Positions 21,790 to 32,336 of a DNA stretch of 64,000 nucleotides are shown in pieces. The notes beneath the pieces are model-generated. The model did not search any database, had not been told where the DNA came from, and worked only from the letters and a program-made list of their open reading frames with translations. Origin of the DNA: Locusta migratoria. Lineage: Eukaryota; Arthropoda; Insecta; Orthoptera; Acrididae. The position numbers were made by a program, and so were the translations under genes. Within the stretch, counting starts at the first letter, position 1, and each line of letters opens with the position of its first letter. The DNA lies in assembly GCA_026315105.1 (NCBI GenBank), contig CM048744.1, positions 356,439,168 through 356,503,167 of the forward strand, given 5' to 3'.

Positions 21790-22423
21790 CCGGGTGATCA
21801 AAATGTCAGTATAAATTTGAAAACTTAATAAATCACGGAATAATGTAGATAGAGAGGTAAAAATTTACACACATCCTTTGAATGACACGGGGTTTTATTA
21901 GAACAAAAAAAAGTATTGCTAGACGCGTGAAAGATCTCTTGCGCGTGTCGTTTGGTGATGATCGAGTGCTCAGCCGTCATTTTCGTCATGCTTGGCTTCC
22001 TAGGTCCCCAGACCTCAGTCCCTGCGATTATTGCCTTTGGGTTACATTAAGTCGCAAATGTATCGTGATCGACCGACATCTCTGGGGATGCTGAAAGACA
22101 ACATCCGACGCCAATGCCTCACCATAACTCTAGACATGCTTTACAGTGCTGTTCACAACATTATTCCTGGACTACAGGTATAGTCGAGGAATGATGGTGA
22201 TCATATTGAGTATTTTCTGTAAAGAACATCATCTTTGATTTGACTTAATTTGTTATGCTAATTATTGTTTTTCTGATCATTTGAAGCACCATTTTTTGAA
22301 CACTTTTTTTTCTAATAAGCCCCCGTGTCATTCCAAGCATGTGCGTCTATTTTTACCTCTCTATCTACTTTATTCCGTGATTTATTAAGTTTTCAAATTT
22401 ATACTGACTTTTTTATCACCCGG
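21790..22423 (+). mobile_element. Internally deleted Tc1/mariner-type element, second copy
   Basis: Same ends as the element at 10663-11323 (CCGGGTGATCA / TATCACCCGG), flanked by TA. It retains SFGDDRVLSRHFRHAWLP, RSPDLSPCDYCLW, then a frameshifted continuation to the stop. It is closer to an open frame than its sibling, but the catalytic N-terminal half is missing. Confidence 0.86.
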
Positions 22424-22485
22424 TATATACTTGTGGCGTCTGTTACGATAGGACGTCACTTCTGATCCTGCAGTTGTTATTCTTT

Positions 22486-22694
22486 CATATTCACAGACTA
22501 TATGACATCAACTGCGAATGGGCAAAGCTGAAAATGTGTACCCAGTTGGTATTCGAAGCTGGGTCTCCTGTTTTCTGTGAATATGAAAAAACTGTCGTCG
22601 GTTCTTTCGGAAAAGATGCTAAATGGGTGTTACAAAAAGGTACGACCAAAGTTTCAGGAAATATTCCTCACACACAAATAAAGAAAATATGTCA
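22486..22694 (+). mobile_element. Family C fragment joined to Penelope fragment
   Basis: 22486-22580 matches the distal part of SINE family C. 22600-22694 encodes VLQKGTTKVSGNIPHTQIKK, the linker just before the GIY-YIG domain in the Penelope copy at 23717-24375. It is cut off by the transposon that begins at about 22695. Confidence 0.6.
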
Positions 22695-23716
22695 CGTGGA
22701 CATGTGTCCGAAAACGCTTAATTTCCATGTTAGAGCTCACTTTATTACTTCTCTTCAAATCACATTAATCATGGAATTGAAACACACAGCAACAGAACGT
22801 ACCAGCGTGACTTCAAACACTTTGTTACAGGAAATGTTCAAAATGTCCTCCGTTAGCGAGGATACATGCATCCACCCTCCGTCACATGGAATCTCTGATG
22901 CGCTGATGCAGTCCTGGAGCATGGCGTATTGTATCACAGCCGTCCACAATACGAGCACGAAGAGTCTCTGTATTAGGTACCGGGGTTGCGTAGACAAGAG
23001 CTTTCAAATGCTCCCATAAATGAAAGTCAAGAGGGTTGATGTCAGGAGAGCGTGGAGGCCATGGAATTGGTCCGCCTCTACGAATCCATCGGTCACCGAA
23101 TCTGTTGTTGAGAAGCATACCAACAGGTTGACTGAAATGTGCAGGAGCTCCATCGTGCTTGAACCACATGTTGTGTCGTACTTGTTGTAAAGGCACATGT
23201 TCTAGCAGCTCAGGTAGAGTATCCCGTATGAAATCATGATAACGTGCTCCAGTGAGCGTAGGTGGAAGAACATGAGGCCCAATCAAGATACAAACGTACC
23301 CAGCCACTGCTATTGCCCCATGCTAATCCACACATCAAATGGGCATCTGGCAACTCCGCATTTGTAAACATTGCACTGACTGCAAAACCACGTTCGTGAT
23401 GAACACTAATCAGTTGATGCTACGTACTGATGTGCTTGATGCTAGTACTGTAGAGCAATGAGTCGCATGTCAACACAAGCACTGAAGTCAACATTAGCCG
23501 CGGTGGAGTAGCCGAGCGGTTTAGTTCAAATGTATTACTGCTTTAAACGCTGTCAGGCGTTGGTTTCATTTTAGACAAGAATGTTTTGGATGTTGCTGTT
23601 TATTCCTAGTATTTTTTTTTTTTCGTCTGCACGAATTATTTCAATTTACATTGAAAGAGAAATACTAACATGAGCTCTAACATGGAAATTAAACGTTTCC
23701 GGACACATGTCCACCT
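22695..23716 (-). mobile_element. mariner-like element with deleted transposase
   Basis: Inverted ends share GGACATGTGTCCG, AAACG and TTAATTTCCATGTTAGAGCT. On the minus strand, a transposase start (MFTNAELPDAHLMCG from 23371) is fused by deletion and frameshift at about 23300 to the C-terminal catalytic half: ILIGPHVLPPTLTGARY, MWFKHDGAPAHFS, PIPWPPRSPDINPLDFHLW (third acid D in PLDF), and, after a further frameshift near 22880, GGHFEHFL with the stop at 22826. It is inserted within Penelope sequence. Confidence 0.85.
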
Positions 23717-24377
23717 AACATATTTTCTTTCTTTATCATACAATGTAAACTTTCACGGCCGGCGTTGTCTTCAGATAAAACTTCCGGGCTGATGGGCCGT
23801 GGTCCAGATATAAAACTACCTCCCGACGTTTCGTCTCCAACTGCGGGAGACATCTTCAAAGGTCTTCCGGCTACTGCCACTGAGGGCCGAGGGTCTCTCG
23901 CATTTATAGAGGGCATAGAGGGCGCCACCATACGTCACGTGATGCTGACTTTCTAACTATCTCTGGATGACGTCGTCATTCTCGATTAAAAATAATCGAT
24001 TGTCGTTTTGTTGGTGCAGTGTCGACATCCAAATTTTATTTAACTTCAGACCTTCTTCTTTCCTATTGAAATTATTCTGGTGTTTGTGAATCTCTATTGC
24101 TTCTCTATACATGCGTGCATGGTACTGAGGTGTCCTAGCTAAAACGCTCGTCTCGTCAAATTTTATTTCATGATTTCCTTTTTGAAAAATATGTTCAGCC
24201 ACTGCCGATTTTTCCATGTGGCCCAGACGACAGTTCCTTTTATGTTCAGATATGCGAGTATTGACGCTTCTTTTTGTTGTACCAATATATACTTTACCAC
24301 AGCTGCAAGGAATTTTTCTTTGTTTATGAGGAATATGTCCTGAAAGTTTGGCCGTACCTTTTTGTAACACCCCGTTA
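23717..24377 (-). mobile_element. Penelope-like element, 3' part with GIY-YIG domain
   Basis: Minus-strand frame 23957-24375 reads IPHKQRKIPCSCGKVYIGTT (the YIG of GIY-YIG, preceded by a Cys pair), NTRISEHKRNCRLGHMEKSA, VAEHIFQKGNHEIKFDE, YREAIEIHKHQNNFNRKEEG. The 3' region to 23717 carries a hammerhead motif. The reverse transcriptase is missing because the element is cut at its 5' side by the fold-back transposon at 24380. Confidence 0.9.
23821..23863 (-). ncRNA. Hammerhead ribozyme-like motif in Penelope 3' region
   Basis: Minus strand: core TTGAAGA (one change from CUGAAGA), extra T, perfect 6-bp stem II GTCTCC / GGAGAC, GAAA, self-complementary ACGT, then C, with stem I ACCT / GGGA (3 bp including one G-U, then a mismatch). 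It is sense to the Penelope frame. The C-to-U change at core position 3 would be expected to reduce activity. Confidence 0.6.
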
Positions 24378-24379
24378 TA

Positions 24380-25583
24380 CAGGGTGTCCCAGCTATGTTG
24401 TCCACCCAAAATATCTCTGGTACAATAACAGCTATTGGAAAACGACTTTCACCGGTATCAATTTACGGCTGGGGCCGTGAATGTACATATTTGGAAACAT
24501 TCTAAAACAAAAGCAAATGTGGTTTTTAACTCAAACTTATGTTTTTTTAAATGGATACCCTATATTTTTTCTTCGGCAATCCAAAGCATGACAAATCACA
24601 TAAACAATGGCATTGATTGCATCGCAAAATTCCAATTACGAGATATTGCGACGAGAAGTTGACGCTTGAAAAACCCGAAATACGCTGCTAGCCCACCTCC
24701 TGAGGCTCAGGCGTGAACACCATGAACATTTGTTGGAAACAATTTGTCATGTAACGCATTAGATAAACATAACATTGATAATTATGTGATAATAAAACTA
24801 ATTGGTTGAACGTGTTTCCATTCATCTTCTATGTCTTAACTGAACTTCCAAAATCAAAACATTTTTACTTAAACAACGGTAAAACCTTTAGTCCACTTGT
24901 TCGTTTCACTAAAACCATCTACATGAATTTTAGTATTATGAGTGAATGATTCACTGTCACTTGCGCTAGATCTACAGTTAAGTAAAGTTTTAACGTTGAA
25001 TGGCATTACCTTTTTAGTAACGTATTAACGATAAGCGAAGTTAACTTTGTGACTAACGTTGCGGTACACAGATATGTTACAGAACCGCATCACCTCTAGC
25101 CTATGGGATAAATACCTGCTGGAATGTACGCCTTTAAGGCAGGATGGCAGCAGACCGTATTATTCGTTTCGGAACTCTTGGTAAGTATGTAAGTGCGATT
25201 ACGCATGTCAATCACATCGCGATTACGGGCAGGATGGGGTTCACGCCTGAACCTCAGGACGTGCGCAAGCTGCGCATTTCGGGTTTTTCAAGCGTCAACT
25301 TCGCGTCTCACTATCTAGGGATGAAATTGGAATATTGCGATGCAATCAACGCCATTGTTTATGTGATTTGTCATGCTATGGATTGCTGAAGAAAAAATAT
25401 AGGGTGTCCATTTAAAAAAACATAAGTTTGAGTTAAAAAACACATTCGCTTTCGTTTTAGAATGTTTCCAAATATGTACATTCATGGGCCCCAGCCGTAA
25501 ATTGATACCGGTGAAAGTCGTTTTCCAATAGCTGTTATTGTTCCAGAGATATTTTGGGTGGACAAGATAGCTGGGACACCCTG
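24380..25583. mobile_element. 1.2-kb fold-back MITE
   Basis: Long inverted arms of about 335 bases end in CAGGGTGTCCCAGCTAT / ATAGCTGGGACACCCTG and are flanked by TA (24378-24379, 25584-25585), which suggests a Tc1/mariner-type origin. Arms share TATCTCTGG, CCGGTATCAATTTACGGC, GAAACATTCTAAAAC and ATTTGTCATGCT. The centre (about 24720-25220) has no recognised coding. Confidence 0.9.
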
Positions 25584-25679
25584 TATACATTTTTGTCAGA
25601 GATATTTGCAAAAATGATAATAGTAGAGGAAAAGCTGAAGTGTGCCGTTAAGCAGAGCAGTGGGGATTTTTTAAATGGC

Positions 25680-26062
25680 GGGCTCAGATTGTAGCTTGGT
25701 GGGTGGCGAGAGCTGAGTTGCGGCTGGTCACGGCAGGGTCGGGTTGCGGTCGCGTGCGGCGGCTCGCCCCTCGCTCTCGCTCTCGCTCCTGCCCTCGCTC
25801 TCGGCAGCCAGCCGGTGGCCGGGCTATCGCCTAGCCTCGCCTCGCCCTGCAAACGGCGCCTCGGCACGCGCGGCCCGCCTACCCGCCAGCACACGCCAAC
25901 CCCTAACAGCAGCCTGCTTTCCGAGAACTCGTAAACGCGCCTCTGCAGTCAGGTCGACGCTTTCAACTTACAGACTGGCGCTTTCCCCAACCAAACTGAA
26001 ATCTCGAGGTCAACGACCGAACACTCCGCCGCAGTCTACGGGTGCACTGGACTTCTGCATCG
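25680..26062. other. CpG-rich tract
   Basis: Strongly GC/CpG-rich relative to its surroundings, with short CTCGCT repeats. Open on both strands, with Arg/Ala/Pro-rich translations of no family. It might be a CpG island or first exon, but nothing demonstrates this. Confidence 0.4.
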
Positions 26063-26169
26063 AGTGTTGCTGTCCCATCGCACCCCCCCCCCCCCCTCAG
26101 ATTTAGTTATAAGTTGACGCAATGGTTAGGCCTTGAAAAACTGAACAGTGGAAAAAACAGGAAGAAGTT
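26063..26169 (+). repeat. Repeat D, part 1 (inverted copy at 28560-28722)
   Basis: CCCATCGCACC, a C run, then CTCAGATTTAGTTATAAGTT matches the inverse of 28660-28722. The continuation after the fold-back insertions (26710-26820, through GGAGCGCCGTGGTCCT) matches the inverse of 28530-28640. So two inverted copies of one tRNA-associated repeat flank about 1.7 kb. Confidence 0.6.
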
Positions 26170-26227
26170 TCCAGAATGAAACTTTCAGGCTTGATTCCAT
26201 GTTGGAATGGGTGCTCCACGACTGTAT

Positions 26228-26396
26228 TTGATTTGTGGTAGTTATTTCAGCAATCAGTCGTCAAAAAATAAATTTTTATTTTATTTTAATTGGTTTTAAG
26301 CATTGATAATCACCATACAGTGGTCGAAATCTGGATTTGCAAAGAAATAAAAATTTATTTTTTGACGACTGATTGCTGAAATAATTACCACAAATG
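26228..26396. repeat. Short fold-back
   Basis: Arms at 26233-26284 and 26341-26395 are complementary with about two mismatches (for example GCAATCAGTCGTCAAAAAAT). The loop is about 57 bases. It lies directly beside a family B half-element. Confidence 0.85.
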
Positions 26397-26700
26397 AAAC
26401 TTTCACTCTGCAGCGGAGTGTGCGCTGATATGAAACTTCCTGGCAGATTAAAATTGTGTGCTGGAACCGGGACTCGAACCTTGTACATTTGCCTTTCGCA
26501 GGCACGCGCACTACCGACTGTGCTATCCCGACACGACTCACGATGCCGCCTCACAACTTTACTTCCGCCATTACCACGCCTCCTGCTTTCCAAACTTCAG
26601 AGAAGCTCTCCTGCGAACCATGCAAGACTAGCACTCCTGGAAGAAAGGATATGGTGGAGACATGACTTAGCCACAGCCTAAGGGATGTTTCCAGAATGAA
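26394..26700. mobile_element. tRNA-bearing repeat, family B half-unit
   Basis: Starts ACTCTGCAGCGGAGTG and TTCCTGGCAGATTAAAATTG, continues with the reverse tRNA-like segment (B-box on the minus strand GGTTCGAGTCCC) and ends at TTTCCAGAATGAAAGTTTC. Only one arm is present, which is the same unit that is tandemly repeated at 37367-37965. Confidence 0.8.
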
Positions 26701-26821
26701 AGTTTCAAGAAGTTGATTGTAAGTGTATGAAAAAACTAAAACATAAAAACTGAACAGTCCATGCGAATGATAAGCAACGTCGTGCACGTTGAAAGCACAG
26801 GAGCGCCGTGGTCCTATAGCG

Positions 26822-26872
26822 CCGGGCGCCGTGGCTCAGCGTGCCCGGTCAGAGGGCTAAACGCTCTCTATA
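26822..26872 (+). mobile_element. tRNA-like fragment
   Basis: GCCGTGGCTCAGCGTGCCCG followed by GAGGGCTAAACGCTC resembles the 5' part of a tRNA (A-box region). No B-box is found. Probably a SINE head remnant. Confidence 0.35.
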
Positions 26873-27017
26873 ATAAAAAAAATCGCACTGACATGTTTGA
26901 CGGACCACTTTAGATTTGTAGTTTTACAAGTTTTTGCAAACATTTTGGATCAAAAAAATAATCTAAATAATAAAAAAATTAATTAATAAGTGTGTCTGAA
27001 ACCCTTTTAGGAAAAAA

Positions 27018-27102
27018 AATTTAGGTAGTGGCGGGTTTTGAACCACTGACCTTTAGCGTCACAGTCCAACACATTGCCCACTATGCTACAACTGACTGTT
27101 AG
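27018..27102 (-). mobile_element. tRNA-like SINE head (His-like anticodon)
   Basis: Minus strand: GTAGCATAGTGGGCAATG (A-box side), an anticodon-like loop containing GTG, and B-box-like GGTTCAAAACC, followed by an AAATTT tail. The body is not characterised. Confidence 0.5.
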
Positions 27103-27289
27103 GAATTGTGTTCTTTAATCTCATACTACCGATGGTTGTTGTTAATTGATGCTAATATGGCATCGTGTAAGTTACAATAAGAAAATCATCAAATACGCAA
27201 CGCAAGATGGCGCATGCCAGAGGGAGTTCTGGGCGAATGTCACGTGACATTTCCGAAAGGCTGGTTTTCGTTAATTCAATGGAGGGTGT

Positions 27290-27730
27290 CAAAACTCTGT
27301 TATTTTTGCAAATATCTCTCAAACAATACGAGATATGAAAAAAAACATAAGGGAACAAAGTTGTAGAGAATTTTCTTCTGTTCAAATTGGGTTATTCAAT
27401 TTTCGTGTGAGATGAACGGTTTATTTGCAATTAAAATTTCATTACAAACAGCTTTATTTGATTTTACTAACTTATTTCTTGTCCGAAATATTTGAAAAAG
27501 CGGGGTTCTGGTAGCCATCAATTATGTCTGTAAAATTTGGTGCCGATCGGTTGAACGGTTCGACCTAAAAAGTGGGAACACGTTACAGCCAGCGAAATCG
27601 CCGTTATTTTTGTAAATATCTCTGAAACGATACGAGACATGAAAAAACACAAGAGAGCAAAGTTCAGAGAATTTTCTCCTCTACAAATTCGGGTATTCAA
27701 TTTTCGTGTCAGATGAATGGTTAAGACATT
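27290..27730 (+). repeat. Diverged direct repeat, offset about 304 bases
   Basis: 27296-27425 and 27600-27725 share GTTATTTTTG-AAATATCTCT, TACGAGA-ATGAAAAAA, AGAGAATTTTCT and ATTCAATTTTCGTGT with many substitutions. The function is unknown. Confidence 0.75.
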
Positions 27731-27894
27731 ATTTTTATTTAAATTTCGAGCTGTCAAAAGACGATCGCAAAGGTCCACTTTTAGTGTTACTACCGTAACC
27801 TAAAGTGGGCCAAAAAGCTGAACCACATACGCATCGAACAACCAAGAACAAACTGAAGGAACGACCGCGAGACATGGATCTACCTGATAAAAAA

Positions 27895-27960
27895 TAAAGC
27901 ATAAGGCGATGCGGAACGAGAGGTCCTGGGTTCGAGCCTTCCTACAGACGAAAATTTTTA
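27895..27960 (+). mobile_element. tRNA-like 3' fragment
   Basis: The B-box GGGTTCGAGCC follows a sequence like a degraded anticodon arm and is followed by an AAAATTTTTATTT tail. The A-box is not recognisable. Confidence 0.4.
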
Positions 27961-28479
27961 TTTCATCATTTTCACATAATTATTATTTGTCTGTCCGATG
28001 CGGGGTAATTGTGCCGTAGTATGGGGACCCTGCGCCTAAACAAACATCTAAACACACGACATCAGTCGACTGTGGAACTGCTGCATCCACTTGTTGCAAC
28101 AAACTCGACAGACCAACTGTTATGTTTTCATCACCTTTTTGGGAGCCATTATCACATCCACAAGGAAACCTACATCGGTCAAGGTATAATCTCTTTACCC
28201 ATTTACCAAGTGTACACGTTAGGTGGGTCGACAAGAGATTCCTGCCATATGACGCATATACCATCACCAATGTCAAATAGGATACATCAGAGGTGTTTTC
28301 CTATCACCTTGCTATCAAATGTTTTAGGTTCCCATTGGAGATGCACTTCCTTTCGTCTGCTAATCGGACGGTTTTGCGGTGCGGTCGCAAAACACAGACA
28401 CTACACTGAGACGTCAATGAACGGAGGGACAGATCATAATTTTGCGAAAATAAGACAATTAAAATTCTCGTTCGAGAGA

Positions 28480-28722
28480 AGACTAACCAATGACCTCTCG
28501 CTCCGCAGCTCCTCACGCTAGCCACAGGACCACGGCGCTCCTATGCTCATAACGTGATAGACGTTGCCTATCTTTGGCATTGACCGTTCCGTTTTTACAC
28601 TTTTTTTTTCATAGCTCCAAGCAATTACTTCCAGTTTTCTCGATTGATCCGTGTTCAGTGTTTCACGGCCTATCCACTGCGCCAACTTATAACTAAATCT
28701 GAGGGGGGTGCGATGGGAAGGT
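28480..28722 (-). repeat. Repeat D, inverted copy with tRNA-like end
   Basis: Minus-strand counterpart of 26063-26169 plus 26710-26820, ending in a tRNA-like segment (GGAGCGCCGTGGTCCTGTGG) with a decayed B-box. The C run of the first copy appears here as GAGGGGGGTGCG. Confidence 0.6.
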
Positions 28723-31500
28723 TCACTTGTGAGTAACGGGGCTCGATGAAATTTGGACCACACACATAGAGAGAATTTCTGCACCGTACACTAGACCAGT
28801 GTCTTTAAACCCTCAACCTATCTTGACCCTAAATGGTTCGGATCCGCAAAGCCAAAATTCGAGAAGCCGTACTAGACTTTTAACCGAGTCAGTGTAAGGT
28901 GGCAAGCGCCCTCACATTTATTTTATTGGGATAAATCCATACGGTAACATTAGCGGGGCTGCCTATGTTGGTCAGTTTTTCGCCTGGCCGAGAGAACGCA
29001 CATTCCTCCGCCCGCACGGGGCGCGGCCCGAGGGGTGTCAGGGAGGTGGACTCGCCTTCTACGCGTGGCTTTTTAGAGAGGAGGCTTCACAGTGGACTCG
29101 TCCACTTGGCGACAGGAGTTCTGGAGTTGCTGCACGCTGGTTGGAGGGCGTGTGTGGCGCGGCCGGCGTGGTCCTCTCATTGGTAGGAGTGATTCTGAAT
29201 TTCCTACGGCGTAGTACCATCTAGACGTACCCCCAGCGACCCTGTCGTGGAGGGCGCACACTCTCTCTCTGTAGAGGTTCAGCGTCTGCACTGTATCTCG
29301 GCGGCCGAGTTTATGCTCGTCGTCGGAGAATTAGACCTTTTGTCTGCAGGCGTTGTAGCGCACTTGTTGCTACATTACATGCGGTACTTCCGTAATTACG
29401 GAACGACGCATAGCGATCGGCATAATACACAAGCCTTACATGTGCTCTGAGGGTGAGCCTAGAGGTATCAAGTGCTGAGTCTGACGCTTCTCGTCTGCCT
29501 ACGATATATGCAGATCGTCTTTGGGACTTTATACGTCCATTCTAGTAGTTAAAGATTGCGAGCATATTTTGAGGGCTCAACGGTGGACTGGCGGAAACCG
29601 GTGTAACACGCCAAATTACAAATAGACTAGGGAAAGATAGGCAAACAACGTACCGGCTATTTGAAGCAGGTAACAGCCACGACGAGACTACACACGGTAC
29701 AGTGTGCTAATTCGTTAGGGCTCCCTTCTTTCCACTGAACTCAGCTTACGTTTGACGTATTTTTCGCGCATTTTCACTCGTTTGCGACCCCCGCGTTCTG
29801 TGACCCCACTTGTAATTTACTAATTAATTCGTGAAAGGGACACGAGAACAGACGTTTTCTTAAGTTCATGTAACATTATCCTTTACCTTATTCTGTTATT
29901 CTGCACCTACAAGCCTGTGAAATTCGTGTATATGTTCATAATCTTTACATTCATTTTCTTTTTTTTTTTTTTTTTCATACGTAATTAAATCGTAATGTTG
30001 TTTTATAAAACAATTATTGTATCACTTAGACCACCAACAAAGCCACTCCTGACCCAGCAGGCCCGTTTAGAATAAGATTTTGGGGGTTTTGGGGGCTAAA
30101 GTGGTACCAGTTCAGCATAAGAATTTAGCTAGCCACGATTTTGGGGGACTTCTCTTGCCTCAGGGGCTACCACAAAAAGAAATACACGACAAGCGTTATT
30201 GTTGCGCCGAAAGGCGAGGTAAGAGATTAGACAGTATAAGACTGACCAAGCGTGAGCAACGCTAAATCAGGTCCAGACGGCCTGTCACCTAGCGGCAGGA
30301 TGGGGGAATCAAGGGAGCGTTTATGCTGCCACCTCGCTGCTCGGTAGTCGCCGGCTCTGCACGGCTATGGTGGGTCAAACCCAAGGAGGTTAGAATAGGG
30401 CGAGGGGCCCTTAACGCCACACAGCTCACCGCCACCATATTGCGGAAGCAATAACACATGTGGTGACGACTGTGTATTCGTTACAAGTTGAAAATGGTAC
30501 TTTATGTAAAAACAAAGAGAGGTAACCAGCATTACCTATGTATGTGCAAGTAAAACAAGAAAGTCATCTGCTATTTTACATACGTTTTGTTGCTGAATCT
30601 ATACTTGCTATTCGTTTCGGTATTTTCACTCAATGACTTCTAATTTCCTTTTTACGAGATACAGGTTGCCTTGAAATTTCGAGGGCCTGGTGATACAGAA
30701 TTTCACTATGAAAATTTAACGACGTAGAACCTGCAGAAAGAATTTTCGTACGTATTCAACATAAAAATAGTATCTTCACAACTCGACTTACGAAAATGAT
30801 ACAGCTTGGTTCTGTCATTATCGGAAACTATTGTTCTGCATTTCCTGTGAATTACTACAGCTTGTAAAGTATTTCGGTATTATCGCGATATGTAAGACAT
30901 ACTTAATGAATGAGATTTTTCGTTAATAAATCAGCTATCTGCAATGTGTGTATTTGTTCACATAAGTATTCTGTATCGAATATGTCCTGAGAAATGATAG
31001 TCATTTAAATGTTGATCTGCAGACATATTTCCTTGGCTCCGCGAGATGATGGAATGTCTTCCATCGACAGCTAAGCTTCGCATAGTAGCGCCATCTGCCT
31101 TTGTTTTAACCTCTTTGGTCAAGCCCATAGCCTGTTACAGGTCCATTTACCCTTCACCACTGCAAACTGCCGCGCTGCTCGCTACGATCCTCGCCAGGCG
31201 ATGATATGAAACTAGTTTGTGTATCGCGCTGCGAGCATCGCTGTACGTCCTGAAACGTGAGCTGTGATTGGCTGCTTCAACGTCACTCTACCCGTCCCGC
31301 GTTGGACAGCTGCCCGGTGAGTACTATTTCTCCGGGCTGTATGTCAAAGTAACTGATCTATTCTAAATTCTCCTGCTCGGTTTGCATACCACTTGGCGGT
31401 TGCCAAGAACGTGAATTTTTTAACGAAATAAATAAAAATAAATATAAAAAACGTAAAAAAATAAAAGTTTATCTTACTGTTTTATATCTATAGTTTTCAA
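28723..31500. other. Long unassigned region
   Basis: Apart from a GC-richer stretch at 28950-29330, a T run near 29958 and a few short simple repeats, I recognise nothing. Open frames stay below 75 codons. No splice or domain evidence supports a host gene. Confidence 0.4.
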
Positions 31501-31526
31501 AAGATCGCTCACTAACAATTTATTAA

Positions 31527-31570
31527 ATGACGACCGGTTTCGGTGCACTGCGTCACCATCATCTGGTCAC
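31527..31570 (-). ncRNA. Hammerhead ribozyme-like motif
   Basis: Minus strand: stem I GTGAC / GTCAT (four pairs plus one G-U), core CAGATGA (one change from CUGAUGA), extra T, stem II GGTG / CACC with an 8-base loop, GAAA (31538-31541), palindrome ACCGGT, and C at the cleavage position. The stems are good and the core has one deviation at position 4. The host repeat is not delimited. Confidence 0.68.
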
Positions 31571-32254
31571 ATATTTGTTATAATCTGGTCATCTGTCCAA
31601 AATGTAATAGACGAGCAATAAATAACGTAAAAACATAAAAAATTAGATACATTTGGGATTAAGAGGCACTTAACCTACCTTGTTAAAAAAAATGGGTATA
31701 AAATAACAAGTTCAACATTGTACTTAGTCACTATATAAAAAATACATAAGTTAAAAACATGACAGCTTACAAAATATTGACTGCTCTGAAGATTCTGGCG
31801 CAAGGTGGCAGCACCATAGCTGGTTTCACAGAAGTCAGTTATTGCATAAAAACAAATTGTCACATAATTTTAGTCTAAGATATGAAACCCATATTCTATG
31901 TATGGGTGACATTACAATATTATACTACAATTTTTATTTTTATTTATTTATTTATTTCTTATATATGTCTGTCTTCTTTATCCACTTGATACAAATGGTT
32001 TTTCAGTAATATTTCAGCAAATATATTTTTCTGCTAATTTCAACAATATGCAATGTTAAGAAAAAATGAGAAACTCTTCGCAAGCAGTTCATAGTGTTCA
32101 AGTGACACTGCGCAAATACGTTCAGTACTGTGGCCGCCGTATTTCGATTCTATGTTGCATCTGAGAGATAATTTTGAACCTAGAACAGCTAGTGTAATCA
32201 AGAATCCAGTGGTAACAGTGAGCAAATCAGCGAGCACAGTCTTGATTCTCGTGA
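31571..32254. other. No gene recognised
   Basis: AT-rich, with a short (TTTA)n near 31940. At 32255 it is fused directly to the 3' side of the RTE LINE. The open frame 32040-32327 on the minus strand crosses that junction and is chimeric. Confidence 0.45.
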
Positions 32255-32336
32255 TACGCATACCCCACACACTTCCCTCTAATGCTAAATTCACAATTCC
32301 TTGATGTCTAAGAATGTGTCCTATCAATCTATCCCT

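Noticed and set aside
27290..27730. CRISPR-like repeat array
   Set aside because: There are only two diverged long units and no regular short repeat-spacer pattern. The genome type is also eukaryotic.
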